A DNA stretch of 64,000 nt from CAVPMW01 sp963706515 (GCA_963706515.1 CAVPMW010000007.1:186001-250000); one strand, 5' to 3'; positions 9,846 to 20,447 are shown, counted from the stretch's first letter. Notes: generated by a model from the letters alone, not told the origin. Numbers and translations: made by a program.

Positions 9846-9936
9846 ATAAGCTCGTCAACGAATATTAAATCGAGGCAGGAAGTAGGAGCTGTTCAAGCTC
9901 TTACCCCTGCCCTCCTGAATAGGGTTTGGAGGCACA

Positions 9937-10461
9937 ATGAGTAAAGACGCGAAGAAAGATGAGAAGGAAAAAGAGACCCTGGTCATGATCGCTGGATACC
10001 TGAACAGGGAGCCCGCCTTGCTCGATTACGAGGCTGTGCTCAAATCCGGCGCCAAGTTCGAAGGGGTTGTTTGTATGAACTCGGGACCTGGAGGGCAAAA
10101 TGACCATCGAGGAAACCGATCACCTCAAGAAGGGTGGCGCAAAAGCCCTGGGCGCAGCCGGTTTCGTCGTAGGTTTATTCGCCCCGCCGCTGCTGCTCGC
10201 AACCGCCCTGGGTGCAGCGATCGGCGCCGGGCTGGGCGGTCTGGTACACAAGGGGATCAAATCAAGCTCGAGATGCAGGCCGAGCAAACCATCCCTTGGG
10301 GTGGAGCAGGGGTGATTGTTGCCTACACCGGCGAGTCAGCGGAGGCGATCGACAAGGCAGTTAGCCACGCGTTGAAGAAGACTGTCGGCGAGGCTGAAGG
10401 CTCCAACGTAAAAGCCCTCAAGGCAGCGCTGGACGATGCCCAGAAAAAGTCGGCGCCGTAG
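9937..10461 (+). CDS. DUF1269-family protein, second copy (two frameshifts)
   Basis: About 174 residues. The charged N-terminus (MSKDAKKDEKEKETLVMIAG) leads into the first half, which includes LNREPALLDYEAVL. A hydrophobic glycine-rich hairpin, LGAAGFVVGLFAPPLLLATA followed by LGAAIGAGLGGLVHKGIK, occupies the middle, and the second half holds IPWGGAGVIVAYTGES. This is the DUF1269 layout also seen at 3735. Frame changes near 10075 and 10255 cancel each other, so the end is in the original frame. Start 9937 follows TTTGGAGGC. It lies 91 bp after arylsulfatase 1 and before the SulP permease, probably in one transcription unit with the sulfatase. Confidence 0.78.
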   Translation: MSKDAKKDEKEKETLVMIAGYLNREPALLDYEAVLKSGAKFEGVVCMNSGPGGQNDHRGNRSPQEGWRKSPGRSRFRRRFIRPAAAARNRPGCSDRRRAGRSGTQGDQIKLEMQAEQTIPWGGAGVIVAYTGESAEAIDKAVSHALKKTVGEAEGSNVKALKAALDDAQKKSAP

Positions 10462-10654
10462 AGCAATACCTCCGCCGGGTGAGGCACAGGGCAGTAGGCC
10501 TCGTTTTGGAATAAGAGTCAGGCCAGCGGGCACCACTGTGCCAATTAGCGGCGATCAGGAACTGAAGCATGTGTCTAAAATGAACATTTGACTCACTAAT
10601 GAACCACCCATTTGAACAGGTAGGACATACATTCACACGGATTAGGAGGAGCAA

Positions 10655-12375
10655 ATGACTTCATCTACCGTACAAAAAAAACCGCAGCGCAATCTGCCCA
10701 TCCTGCAGGGCATTACTGCCGATTGATAACTCGCGGATATCCATCGATATCATCGCCGGCATCACCCTGGCTTTCCTGGCAATACCCGAGGTGATGGGCT
10801 ACACCAAGATCGCTGGTATGCCTGTGATCACAGGTCTGTATACCATCCTGATCCCGTTGGCTTTATTTGCGCTCTTTGGCTCGTCCCGCCACCTGGTAGT
10901 GGGCGCTGATTCAGCCACCGCCGCGATCATGGCTGCCGGCTTGGCCGGGTTGGCCACCGCCGGCTCGCCAGAGTACGTGGCTTACGCCGGGATCCTGGCG
11001 TTGATGGCGGCCGCGCTGCTGATCCTTGCCCGCCTGATCAAGCTGGGGTTCTTAGCCGATTTTCTTTCCCGCACGGTGCTGATCGGCTTCCTGACCGGCG
11101 TCGGCATCCAGGTGGCAATCGGGCAGATTTCAGGCATGCTGGGCATCCCTGGTGGAGGGGCTGGCCCGGTCCAGCAACTCATTACAGACTTCCAGCAGCT
11201 CCCCCAAACCAACATCTATACGCTGGCGGTATCGATCGGCGTAATAGCGACAATCCTTATATGCAAAAGGATTAATAAAAGGATTCCGGGCGGTTTGATT
11301 GCCGTCATCGGCGCTATCCTGATCAGCTACTTTTTTAATCTTTCAGCGTATGGCGTGGCGCTGCTGGGACCCGTCCCAAGCGGTCTGCCGACGCTCGGCT
11401 TCCCCACCGGTGAGACCATGAACCCGGCCATCTTCGGACAGCTCTTGGGAGTTGCTATCTCGATGTTCATCGTCATCCTGGCGCAGAGCGCAGCCACCTC
11501 GCGGGCCTACGCAACGCGCTATAATGATAAATTCAGCGAGAATGTCGATCTGGTCGGGTCTGGGGTTAGCGAATATCGGCGCGGGCTTGAGCGGCACTTT
11601 CGTGGTGTAACGGCAGCCCGACCAAGACCCAGATGCTGGCAAGCAACGGCGGTCGCAGCCAGATTATCCTCGCTCGCCACTGTCGCTGTCGTAGCTATCG
11701 TCCTGCTCTTCCTGACCGTGCCGTTGTCCTACATGCCGGAAGCCGTACTCTCATCGGTCGTTTTCTTGATCGGTGTTGAGCTGGTCGACGCACTAGGGAT
11801 GCGCCAGATCTTTGCCCAGCGCCCGGCTGAGTTTTGGGTGGCATTGATCACCGCCTTGGTGGTAATCTTTGTCGGCGTCGAGCAGGGCATTTTACTGGCA
11901 ATCGTGCTTTCCATCCTGTTCCATACCCGCCACGGTTACAAGCCGAAAAACGAATTGCTGGAAGTGGATCCGGCAGGTAGACCGCATTTGGCTCCGGTGA
12001 GCAGCCATGCCCAGGCCATCCCCGGCTTAATCATATATCGCTTCCACCACAGCATGTACTACGCCAACTCAGAACACTTTTCGGAAGAGGTGCTCGAGCT
12101 GGTGAATACCGCTCAACCCCCTGTATCCTGGTTCTGCATCGATGCCACCTCCGTCGATGATATCGACTTTTCCGCGGCCGCCACTCTGCCGCGAAACCTA
12201 CAACACGCTAAAGGAGAAAGGAGTCCGGCTGGTGATGGCAGAGGTCGAAGAAGACATCCGCAACGAGCTGGACCGCTCTGAGTTAACCAGTCTGATCGGG
12301 AAAGATGCCTTCTTTGAGACGATCAGCGATGTAGAAGCCGCGTATCGCGCAACAATCGCTGATAATAAATCATAA
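10655..12375 (+). CDS. SulP-family anion permease with STAS domain (frameshifted)
   Basis: SLC26/SulP transporter of about 571 residues after removing some five inserted bases (near 10720, 11563, 11607, 11675, 12190). The start is ATG at 10655 behind AGGAGGAG. The SulP signature region is IDIIAGITLAFLAIPEVMGY, followed by AGMPVITGLYTILIPLALFA and SSRHLVVGADSATAAI (the anion-site half helices). The C-terminus is a STAS domain with VDDIDFSAAATLRETYNTLK. Family members move sulfate, bicarbonate or other anions; beside sulfatases, sulfate is the obvious guess but bicarbonate is equally compatible with the sequence. Followed by a strong hairpin. Confidence 0.85.
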
Positions 12376-12384
12376 CCCAGCAAT

Positions 12385-12423
12385 ATTGGGGTGGGTGGGG
12401 TGTGCGGCGTCACCCACCCCAAT
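12385..12423 (+). terminator. Hairpin after the SulP gene
   Basis: Perfect 13-bp inverted repeat ATTGGGGTGGGTG / CACCCACCCCAAT with a 13-nt loop, nine bases after the permease stop and 15 before the next start. There is no clear T-run, so it may be a weak terminator or an mRNA 3' stabiliser. Confidence 0.6.
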
Positions 12424-12438
12424 CAGGTTTACATAGCC

Positions 12439-13917
12439 ATGAAAAATAAGCAAGAGGAAACAGCCTCAATGACCGGCTCAGCGGACAACTCGCCAAGCGC
12501 GCCAAAAGAAAACAGCCCGGTCCACCATCACACGCCTAAAGAGAGGGCGGAAATGGGTAAAGCAGCCCGCTCGAAAACCCCGCGGGAAGTGCATGCCGCC
12601 TGGGACCCGCCTTCCGATCGACCGGATCCAATCAGTTTGCTGGATGCACAGGCTGTGACGCGCATCCCCGAACTCGTGCCAATCCGTTACGGTCGCATGC
12701 TGGCTTCACCCTTCGCTTTTTACCGTGGCGCAGCGGCGATCATGGCGTCCGACCTGGCGAGGATTCCGAACACGGGACTGCATGTGCAGCTGTGCGGCGA
12801 TGCTCACCTGGCGAACTTTGGCGGGTTCGCCTCGCCGGAGCGGGAGCTGATCCTCGGTATCAATGATTTTGATGAGACGCTCCCCGGACCCTGGGAATGG
12901 GACGTCAAGCGCCTCGTGACCAGTGTTGAGATTGCAGCGCGGGAACGCGGCTTTGCTGCAACGACGCGTCGCAAACTGGTCGTCGCAGCTGCCGGGGAAT
13001 ACCGTCGCGCCATGCGGGAATTCGCGGAGGCGAAAAACCTCAACATCTGGTACCTGCACCTGACCCCGGAGGGGATGCAAACGCGCTGGGGAATGTCTAC
13101 AAAACCCAAGGCGATGAAAGCGTTAGAGGCGGACTTAGCTCATGCCTACCACCGGGACAATCAAAGAGCCTTTGAAAAACTCACCCGGATGGTGAATGGT
13201 CAGCTGCAGATCGCCGCTTACCCGCCGCTGATCGTGCCAATTGAAGACCTCTTGCCAGAGGCTGAGCAAGAAAGGTTCATGGAAGAAATACGCAATGGCA
13301 TCCGCCGCTACCGGTCAACCCTGCAGCATGATCGCCGTCACCTGCTGGAAACTTTCCAGTTTGTACATATCGCCAGAAAAGTTGTCGGTGTCGGCAGCGT
13401 GGGAACCCGCACCTGGATCATGCTCATGCTGGGCAGCGACGAGAACGACCCTCTGTTCCTCCAGGTCAAAGAGGCTCAGGCTTCCGTACTGGAACCTTAT
13501 TTGACCAAGAGCGCATATCCGAATCACGGTCAGCGTGTGGTCGAAGGGCAGAGGATGATGCAGGCAGCGAGCGATATCTTCCTGGGCTGGGATAGGATCC
13601 AGACCGGTCTTGACGGCTCAATCCTCATGATTTTTACATCCGGCAGCTATGGGACTGGAAGATCTCGGCCGATATTGAGACGATGAAGCCCGCCGAGCTG
13701 GAGATTTACGGGAAAATGTGCGCCTGGACGCTCGCCCGCGCCCACGCCCGCTCCGGTGACCGCATTCAGATTGCCGCATATCTCGGGCAAGAATGACGCC
13801 TTCGATCAAGCGCTGGGAGAGTTTGCCATCGCTTATGCTGATCAAAATGAGCGCGATTACCAGGCACTCGTCGATGCGGTAAAAATCAGCCGGATTAAAG
13901 CTGAGACTGGTATATGA
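12439..13917 (+). CDS. DUF2252 kinase-fold protein A (two frameshifts)
   Basis: About 492 residues. DUF2252 proteins are uncharacterised but carry motifs like aminoglycoside-phosphotransferase kinases: GDAHLANFGGFAS looks like the catalytic loop (GDxHxxN) and INDFDETLPGPWEWDVKR like the metal-binding DFD/DxD loop. Also conserved are ELVPIRYGRMLASPFAFYRG near the N-terminus and KVVGVGSVGTRTW in the middle. Frame changes occur near 13620 (one base missing) and 13791 (one extra), after which the ending ARAHARSGD...LGKNDAFDQALG is regained. ATG 12439 gives the longest plausible start; 12469 is an alternative. Paralogue of the next gene. The substrate is unknown. Confidence 0.75.
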
Positions 13918-14015
13918 AAGAACGATTGCTCATGAACACAGACGGCACAATCTTAATGAAACAGGGTGATAGCAGTCTGTATTTTATTTAGATATTCAGC
14001 CGAATGGAGTCCATT

Positions 14016-15434
14016 ATGTCTGAAGAAAGCCTTCCAAAATTAACCAAAGCCTTAATCCCACTGCAGACCACCCATACCCTTCGGGTAGAAGAACGTCTCA
14101 CCAAAGGCAAGTCATTACGAGATGTCGCAGCTCGCAAATCCCAAATGGAATGGAATCCACCCGCCAACCGCCTCGATCCAACCGATCTTTTGATCGAAAA
14201 CAGCAAAGGTCGCCTGGAAGAGCTGATTCCGATCCGCTACGGCAGGATGATGGTAAGCCCATTTGCTTTCTACCGCGGCGCAGCGGCGGTGATGGCGTAT
14301 GACCTCTCGCACACTCCTTCCACCGGTCTGACCCTGTTAGCGGATGGCGACTGTCACCTTTTGAACTTTGGTGGTTTCGCCACGGCAGAGCGGAAGCTCA
14401 TCTTTGATATTAATGACTTCGACGAAGTAATGATCGCTCCCTGGGAATGGGACATTAAACGTCTGTGTGCCAGCTTCGTCATTGCCGGACGCTCGAACGG
14501 TTTCGACCCGGCTGGCTGCCAGGAAGCCGCCTGGCTGGCAGCGCAGGGTTATCGCCAGCGTATTGCAGAATATTCCCAGATGTCGCTACTGGAAGTTTGG
14601 AATGACAGCTTCGATCTTGGCTCGATATTTGAGAACATGGCCGATAAAGAATTGAAGCGCTTTTACACCAAAAAAATGACCAGCGCCACCGAGCAAAGTG
14701 CTCATGAAAAAGAGTTTGCCAAGCTTACTTTCACTGCGGGTGACACACCGCGTATCGTCGACCATCCACCGCTGATCTTCCACTATAGTGACCAGCGCGC
14801 TGAAGAATTCTTCAAGGTTGCCAATGCAACCCTGAATGGATATAAGAAAAACATCAACCTGGGAGTGAAGTTACTGCTTGATCGCTTTGCGGTTGTGGAT
14901 GTTGCCTTAAAGGTGGTGGGCGTGGGCAGTGTGGGAACTGTCTGCGGGATCATCTTGATGATGTCTGGCAACGGAGAGTCATTGTTCCTACAGTTCAAGC
15001 AGGCGCGCCAGTCCGTGTTAGAGCCGTATTGTGGAGCCAGCCCGATTCGGCATGCTGGGCAGCGTGTGGTGGTGGGCCAGCGCACTGTACAGGCAGCAGG
15101 TGATATGTTCCTGGGATGGACTACCGGTACAGGCGAGAGTAAAAGGCATTTTTACATTCGCCAGCTCAGTGATGCCAAGATCAAACCCGTTATTGAACTT
15201 ATGAAACCAATGGTTCTCAATAATTATGCTGGCTTGTGTGGCAGGGTACTGGCACGGGCACATGCTCGCAGCGCTGATCCAGTGGTATTGACCGGTTACT
15301 TGGGCAAGAGCACGGCTTTTGAAGATGCAATCGCTGATTTCAGCGTTGCCTACGCGGATCAGAATGAGCGTGATCACCAGTCGCTCCTGGACGCTATAAA
15401 AAATGGGCGCATCCAGGCGGAGACTGGAGTATAA
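14016..15434 (+). CDS. DUF2252 kinase-fold protein B
   Basis: 472 residues, uninterrupted. It shares the layout of protein A: PIRYGRMMVSPFAFYRGAA, GDCHLLNFGGFAT (candidate catalytic loop), INDFDEVMIAPWEWDIKR (candidate metal loop), VVGVGSVGTVCGI, then ARAHARSADPV and YADQNERDHQSLL at the end. Start ATG 14016 follows TGGAG by 6 nt; an ATG four codons upstream is possible. Two diverged copies in tandem suggest different substrates or a hetero-oligomer rather than dosage. Because this copy is intact, it supports reading copy A as a sequencing-damaged but functional gene. Confidence 0.85.
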   Translation: MSEESLPKLTKALIPLQTTHTLRVEERLTKGKSLRDVAARKSQMEWNPPANRLDPTDLLIENSKGRLEELIPIRYGRMMVSPFAFYRGAAAVMAYDLSHTPSTGLTLLADGDCHLLNFGGFATAERKLIFDINDFDEVMIAPWEWDIKRLCASFVIAGRSNGFDPAGCQEAAWLAAQGYRQRIAEYSQMSLLEVWNDSFDLGSIFENMADKELKRFYTKKMTSATEQSAHEKEFAKLTFTAGDTPRIVDHPPLIFHYSDQRAEEFFKVANATLNGYKKNINLGVKLLLDRFAVVDVALKVVGVGSVGTVCGIILMMSGNGESLFLQFKQARQSVLEPYCGASPIRHAGQRVVVGQRTVQAAGDMFLGWTTGTGESKRHFYIRQLSDAKIKPVIELMKPMVLNNYAGLCGRVLARAHARSADPVVLTGYLGKSTAFEDAIADFSVAYADQNERDHQSLLDAIKNGRIQAETGV

Positions 15435-15474
15435 CCACCTCCACGGCACCAGCAGCGCTTGCCAGGAGCGTAAG

Positions 15475-15564
15475 ATGCTGGTGGAATACTACCAGACAGA
15501 CATGGCGCTTGACAGCGGCTACGACGAACTATCTGAGACGGTTTCTGCTCCGATCGGCGATTAA
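15475..15564 (+). CDS. Possible 29-residue peptide
   Basis: Short frame MLVEYYQTDMALDSGYDELS... ending at TAA 15562, preceded by CCAGGAG seven bases before the ATG. It is acidic, without a hydrophobic segment. Only the ribosome site supports it; it could equally be non-coding sequence between DUF2252-B and the channel gene. Confidence 0.25.
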   Translation: MLVEYYQTDMALDSGYDELSETVSAPIGD

Positions 15565-15640
15565 CCCGGCAAATTTTTATTGAGATATCTATGTAAGATT
15601 TGTTCAACTTAACTTATTCTGCTCCATTACGAGGTGTTCT

Positions 15641-16407
15641 ATGGATTTGCAATCCTACATCGCATATTGGGTTTCGTTTTTCACGGTGGGCAACTTTGTT
15701 ATCATCGATCTGATCGCAGCCACAACCAATGCCCTCAACGGTGCGCTACTCTCCCAGCGGCCTGACTACTACCGCGGCCGGCAGTGGACTATCATTGGGA
15801 TCATTCTTTTGGCGATATTCGGCGGCATAGGAGGTGGCACAATTCGCGACATCATTGCTGGCAAGCTGCCACCATCCTCGTGGACGAATCCGTGGTATCT
15901 GTTCTTATGCGTCCTGGCTGGAATTGTAGGTTTGTTCACTGCCTATGGCTCTGGGCAAAAATTTCGTGAGACCTATTTTCAGTTTATGACGGCTTTCTCC
16001 CTTCCCTGGTATGCGGCAGCTGGGGTACACACAGGGATACAAGCGGGTCTTCCCGCTATCGCCTGCATAGCGTTAGGTGTTGTAGGACCGACTGCCGGTC
16101 GCTTCCTGATCGATGTGACTGCCGGCAAATCGGCGAAACAGTTTATCCGCAGCGAGTGGTTTGTGGGTACAGCCGTGCTTGACGTCGACGTGTATCTAAT
16201 TTGCTACCAAGTATCTAAGGCTGGAAATCTGGCCAGCGACGCTCATCTCGTTTGGGATTGGCTTTTCCTTCCGCGTTGTCTGCGCTCTGGTTTGCCTGGG
16301 AAGAGCCGATGCCGAAACGCATCTCGGCTCATGTGATGGGCGTCGTCCGGCGACGGGAAACCTTGAAGGAGAAAATGGCGCCTGGCTGGGAGGAGCCAGA
16401 TATTTAG
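15641..16407 (+). CDS. TRIC/UPF0126-family membrane protein (two frameshifts)
   Basis: About 254 residues after correction, with seven hydrophobic segments. UPF0126 proteins are internally duplicated and relate to trimeric intracellular cation channels. The first-repeat signature is clear, GGIGGGTIRDIIAGKLPPSS, and the second is degenerate, LGVVGPTAGRFLIDVTAGK. Extra bases near 16253 and 16288 shift the frame in the last helix; reading through them gives FSFRVVCAL...FAWEEPMPKRISAH and a stop at 16405. The N-terminal segment has an unusual NALNGALLSQRPDYYRG in place of the usual 'fAisGa..a' motif. The ion carried is not deducible. Confidence 0.72.
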
Positions 16408-16532
16408 ATTGGTCAGCTATTGAGGGAAGCAGGAAGATACTGATAGACGCAAATTGTTCGATGAGAATATGCTACAAGACTGAGAGCCGATATATCACGA
16501 TTTGGAAGGTTGTAGACAGAAAGGAGATTTAG

Positions 16533-16653
16533 ATGATCAACCCTGGTTATGTCCTTGCTAGTTGCGGGTATTCTGGCAGCCGTGCTGTGGAAAGTCCTGC
16601 TGGGAAGGCGAGCAGATCCGCTGCCAGTCTCAGCTCAGTCGCGAAAATTGTAA
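16533..16653 (+). CDS. Tiny single-span membrane protein, about 39 aa (one frameshift)
   Basis: If one extra base near 16554 is removed, the frame from ATG 16533 reads MINPGYVLLVAGILAAVLWK VLLGRR in two continuous pieces, then a short polar tail ending at TAA 16651. The length of 121 bases equals 40 codons plus one, as expected for one insertion. AGAAAGGAGATTTAG precedes the ATG. This is a typical one-helix membrane peptide with a positive cytosolic edge. It lies 70 bp before the gene at 16723 and is probably in the same operon. No family recognised. Confidence 0.5.
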
Positions 16654-16722
16654 TCTGCGCGATCAAGTTCAATCAGTTGGTTTTGAACAATCTAAAGGTC
16701 TTACAGAAAAGGAGAACATTCA

Positions 16723-17184
16723 ATGGATCCGAAAGATAAGAACGTTCAATCGGTTGTCGAGGCTCCGGAGATCGAGGCACTGTTCGTCCAGACCGCGCAC
16801 AGCATGAGCTATGCAGATGGCCGGCTCACCCTGCACACGCTGGCGCCCACCACCCTGTTCTTTTCCGACCGTCCCGACCGGGTCACCGGTCACATCACCT
16901 CGCAGGAGTTTGTGGATACGTGGGATAAAGGCCCGGATAACTTCGCCTCCAATCCGCCCAACGCGGTGCTGTCCGTCTTCCACCCCGACAAGGTCAGCGA
17001 CATCGTTGTAGAGCTGACCGAGCCGGTGCTTTCTGGCAGCAAGCTGACTTACACGGTCGGCATCCTGGATGGCGAGATGCCCGCCAGCGGCGGACCCAGC
17101 GCATTGTTCATCGACATCATCGGCCGGCCGCTCTCACCGGTTTCGGTGGCGGGTATGCACCGGCGGGATCGCCGGCGGAGATAG
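16723..17184 (+). CDS. Conserved hypothetical protein linked to arylsulfatases
   Basis: 153 residues, no signal peptide and no membrane segment. Sequence blocks such as HSMSYADGRLTLHTLAPTTL, FFSDRPDRVTGHI, SNPPNAVLSVFHPD and GRPLSPVSVAGMHRR agree with a hypothetical family that I recall next to sulfatase-like genes in Actinobacteria and Chloroflexota. It looks beta-rich, like a small barrel or jelly roll. The ribosome site AGAAAAGGAG is 10 nt upstream. It lies 140 bp upstream of arylsulfatase 2 and is likely co-transcribed; a role as sulfatase partner or maturation helper is only a guess. Confidence 0.65.
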   Translation: MDPKDKNVQSVVEAPEIEALFVQTAHSMSYADGRLTLHTLAPTTLFFSDRPDRVTGHITSQEFVDTWDKGPDNFASNPPNAVLSVFHPDKVSDIVVELTEPVLSGSKLTYTVGILDGEMPASGGPSALFIDIIGRPLSPVSVAGMHRRDRRRR

Positions 17185-17225
17185 ACGCTGATTTTAGCAT
17201 CGAGAAAAGCCATGCTCTGACCGAG

Positions 17226-17272
17226 GCGAGGGGTGAAGGCGTGGATTGCCTTTCGACGCTGAAACCCCTCGC
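17226..17272 (+). promoter_or_regulatory. Hairpin in the leader of arylsulfatase 2
   Basis: GCGAGGGGT (17226) pairs with ACCCCTCGC (17264), and inside it GAAGGC can pair with GCCTTTC. It lies 53 nt upstream of the arylsulfatase 2 ATG and lacks a T-run, so a leader structure is more likely than a terminator. Confidence 0.4.
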
Positions 17273-17324
17273 AAGGCTGACAAACTTACCAACCGAGAAC
17301 TCAGAATATAAAAGGAGCAAAACT

Positions 17325-19700
17325 ATGCCGAATCAATTTGACGAAAGCGCACGCTTCATCCTTCCCATCCCGGATCAAGCGCAGCACGGCCTGACCACGT
17401 ACGATGCCAAAGACCCGGACACCAAGTTCCCGCCGATCGAGCCGCTGCGCCCGCCGGCCGGCGCGCCCAATGTGCTGATCGTCCTGCTCGACGATGTGGG
17501 CTTTGGCGCATCCAGCGCCTTCGGCGGGCCGTGCCACACGCCCACCTTCGAGAAGCTGGCCGCCGGAGGGCTGAAATACAATCGGTTTCACACCTGCGCC
17601 CTGTGCGCGCCCACCCGCCAGGCGTTGATGACGGGCCGCAATCATCACTCGGTCGGCATGGGCAACATCACCGAGACCGCCACCGCGGCTCCCGGCCAAA
17701 GCTCGCTGCGGCCCAACACCAAAGCGCCGGTCGCCTTGACCCTGAAGCTGAACGGCTATTCCACGGCCATGTTCGGCAAGTGCCACGAAGTGCCGGTGTG
17801 GGAGTCCAGCCCGATGGGACCGTTCGAGCACTGGCCCGCGGGCGGCGGCGGCTTCGAGTATTTCTACGGCTTCATCGGCGGCGAGAACAACCAGTGGGAT
17901 CCGGCGCTGTATGAGGGCCTGACCCCGATCGAGCCGCCGGCGACCCCGGAGGAAGGCTATCACCTGACCGAAGACCTGGCCGACCATGCGGTCAACTGGA
18001 TTCGCCAGCAGAAGGCGTTGATGCCCGACAAGCCGTTCTTCGTGTACTTTTCGACCGGGCGCGACCCACGCCCCGCACCATGTGCCCAAGGAATGGGCCG
18101 ACAAGTACAAGGGCCAGTTCGCGCACGGCTGGGACAAGCAGCGCGAGATCACGTTTGCGAAGCAGAAGGAGTTGGGCGTCATTCCGCCCGATTGCGAGCT
18201 GACCAAACGCCACGCCGAGATTCCCGCCTGGGATGACATGCCCGCCGAGCTCAAGCCCGTGCTGGAGCGCGAGATGGAAGTGTATGCCGGGTTCATGGAG
18301 CACACCGACTATCACGTGGGCCGCGTGATCGACGCGATCGAAGACCTGGGCATCATGGACGACACGCTGATCTACTGCATCATCGGCGACAACGGCGCAT
18401 CGGCCGAAGGCACGTTGAACGGCGCGTTCAACGAGATGGCCAACTTCAACGGCATGGCCGCGCTGGAGACGCCGGAGTTCATGCTGTCCAAGATGGATGA
18501 GTTCGGCTCGCCCGAGTCGTACAACCACTACGCCGTGGGCTGGGCGTGGGCGATGGACACCCCGTATCAGTGGACCAAGCAGGTGGCCTCGCACTGGGGC
18601 GGCACGCGCAACGGCACGATCGTGCACTGGCCCAAGGGCATCCAGGAGAAGGGCGGCCTGCGCACGCAGTTCAGCCACGTGATCGACGTCGCGCCCGACC
18701 ATCCTGGAAGCGGCCGGCCTGCCCGAGCCGATCGCGGTCAACGGTGTGACCCAATCGCCGATGGAAGGCACCAGCATGCTGTACAGCTTCAACGAAGGCG
18801 CAGCGCCCGAACGGCACGACGTGCAGTACTTCGAGATGTTCGGCAACCGCGGCATCTACTACAAGGGCTGGAGCGCCGTCACCAAGCACCGCACACCGTG
18901 GCAGATGGTCGGACAGAAGATGGTGGCCTTCGACGATGATATCTGGGAGCTGTACGACGGCAGCAAGGACTGGTCGCAGGCGCACGACCTGTCGAAGGAG
19001 ATGCCCGACATGCTGCACAAGCTGCAGCGGCAGTTCCTGATCGAGGCGACCAAGTACAACGTCCTGCCGCTGGATGATCGTCAGGTGGAACGTATTCTTC
19101 CTGAAACTGGCCGGACGGCCGACGCTGATCCAGGGCAATTCGCAGCAGTTCTTCCCCGGCATGGGACGCCTGTCCGAGAACAGCGTGGTCAGCATCAAGA
19201 ACAAGTCGTTCTCGATCACGGCCGAGATCGAGGTGGGCAGCAAACCCGCCAACGGCGTCATCATCGCGCAGGGCGGCAGGTTCGGCGGCTGGAGCGTGTA
19301 TGCCAAGGACGGCAAGCTCAAGTTCACCTACAACGTGCTGGGCATTCACGAATTCCCGACCGAGGCGACGGAGCCGATTCCGCAGGGCAAGCATCAGGTG
19401 CGCATGGAGTTTGCCTACGATGGCGGCGGCCTGGCCAAGGGCGGCAACGTCACGCTGTACTACGACGGCAAGGAAGTGGGCAAGGGCCGCGTTGCTGCCA
19501 CGCATCCGATGATCTTCTCGGCCGATGAGACGACGGACATCGGCTACGAGTCCGGCACGCCGGTCAGCCCCGATTACACGACCGAGGACAGCAAGTTCAC
19601 CGGCAAGATCCACTGGGTGCAGCTCGACGTGGGCAAGGACGATCACGACCACTTCATCGATCCCGAGGAGCGCCTGCGCGTCGCGATGGCGCGGCAGTAG
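17325..19700 (+). CDS. Arylsulfatase 2, cytoplasmic, with C-terminal beta-sandwich (three frameshifts)
   Basis: About 790 residues after removing extra bases near 18062, 18700 and 19090. It is a close paralogue of the gene at 7460 over its full length. Motifs are LLDDVGFGASSAFGG (metal Asp pair), CAPTRQALMTGRNHHSVGMG (formylglycine Cys), FGKCHEVPVWESSPMG, GDNGASAEGTLNG (metal Asp/Asn) and VASHWGGTRNGTIVHWPKG. The C-terminal ~190 residues are a jelly-roll domain (SVYAKDGKLKFTYNVLGIH; RMEFAYDGGGLAKGG). There is no signal peptide. ATG 17325 follows AAAGGAG by 7 nt. Formylglycine formation needs FGE or an anaerobic sulfatase-maturating enzyme; neither is in the window. Confidence 0.88.
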
Positions 19701-19765
19701 CTTCAACTGCCCGCCTGCACACGGCTGAGATTGCCGAGCAGATGGGCATCCGAGGCAGGACCAAT

Positions 19766-20304
19766 ATGGACACGAGCTAACTTTTGGGTTTGACCCAACC
19801 GCAATTCACGAACGCGCCGCTCCAAACCGAAGGATGGATTCGCTTTACCGATCCACCCGAGAAAGTATTTGCGCGTGCTCGCAAACCACGAAGGGCATGA
19901 CCGAATGGCTGCCTCTGCTCAAAAAGGTCACGGTCACCCATCCGCGAGACGCTTCCGCCGCGGCGAGAGCACCATCGGCACAATCGCGTGACGCTTACTT
20001 TTCCAGGGCGGATTACGCTGGTCGAGACAGGTGGTGTACTGGAATGCGCCGTTGTGTTACGCGTATGACACGCCAGGGCAAAATATTCCCTTTGCAGAAC
20101 TACATCGGACTGATGGGTGTGGAACCGGCAGAGAATGGCGGCGGCACATTTATCTTTCGCGAATACTTTGACCTGTCAGGGCGCATCGAACAAGCCGTGA
20201 TCCCGCACGGCGTCGTGCCCCCGATGCGACAGGCGCTCCACAAGCTGAGCCAATTGATTGGCGGAACAGAGTACGATGTCAAGCATGTCAAAGCGGCGGA
20301 GTGA
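19766..20304 (+). CDS. SRPBCC-type (polyketide cyclase-like) protein, frameshifted
   Basis: Reading across frames gives a START/SRPBCC-like protein: TEGWIRFTDPPEKVFARV (first strand and helix), EGMTEWLPLLKKVTVTHP, TLTFQGGLRLVETVVYWNAP, then the intact end YIGLMGVEPAENGGGTFIFR and PMRQALHKLSQLIGG. The family forms a deep hydrophobic pocket that binds lipids or aromatic ligands. Several single-base changes occur between 19880 and 20095. The start at 19766 is the least certain part: the ATG follows GAGGCAGGA but the frame breaks soon after, and a start near 19795 is possible. It lies directly downstream of arylsulfatase 2. Confidence 0.6.
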
Positions 20305-20387
20305 GAGTACGTTACGCAGATGACGGCGGCAGCATGAACGTAAGCCTGCATAATTGACAGGCGCCAGAACGCCTGCATCGCAGGGAC

Positions 20388-20413
20388 CATCGCCGCTGTG
20401 ACAGGCGGCGATG
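20388..20413 (+). terminator. Hairpin between SRPBCC and META genes
   Basis: CATCGCCGC / GCGGCGATG, 9-bp perfect stem, 8-nt loop, followed by TTAGTTT. Weak T-run; probably terminates or attenuates read-through from the arylsulfatase 2 unit. Confidence 0.55.
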
Positions 20414-20447
20414 TTAGTTTCGGAAAAAATCATTAAGGAGCAAATAG

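Noticed and set aside
17301..18305. A 334-residue open frame on the minus strand inside arylsulfatase 2 (and a similar 277-residue one at 7614-8447)
   Set aside because: Both are antisense to conserved sulfatase motifs; they occur at the same place in the two paralogues because of shared GC-rich codon use. Composition is Arg/Gly/Val-rich without any family pattern.
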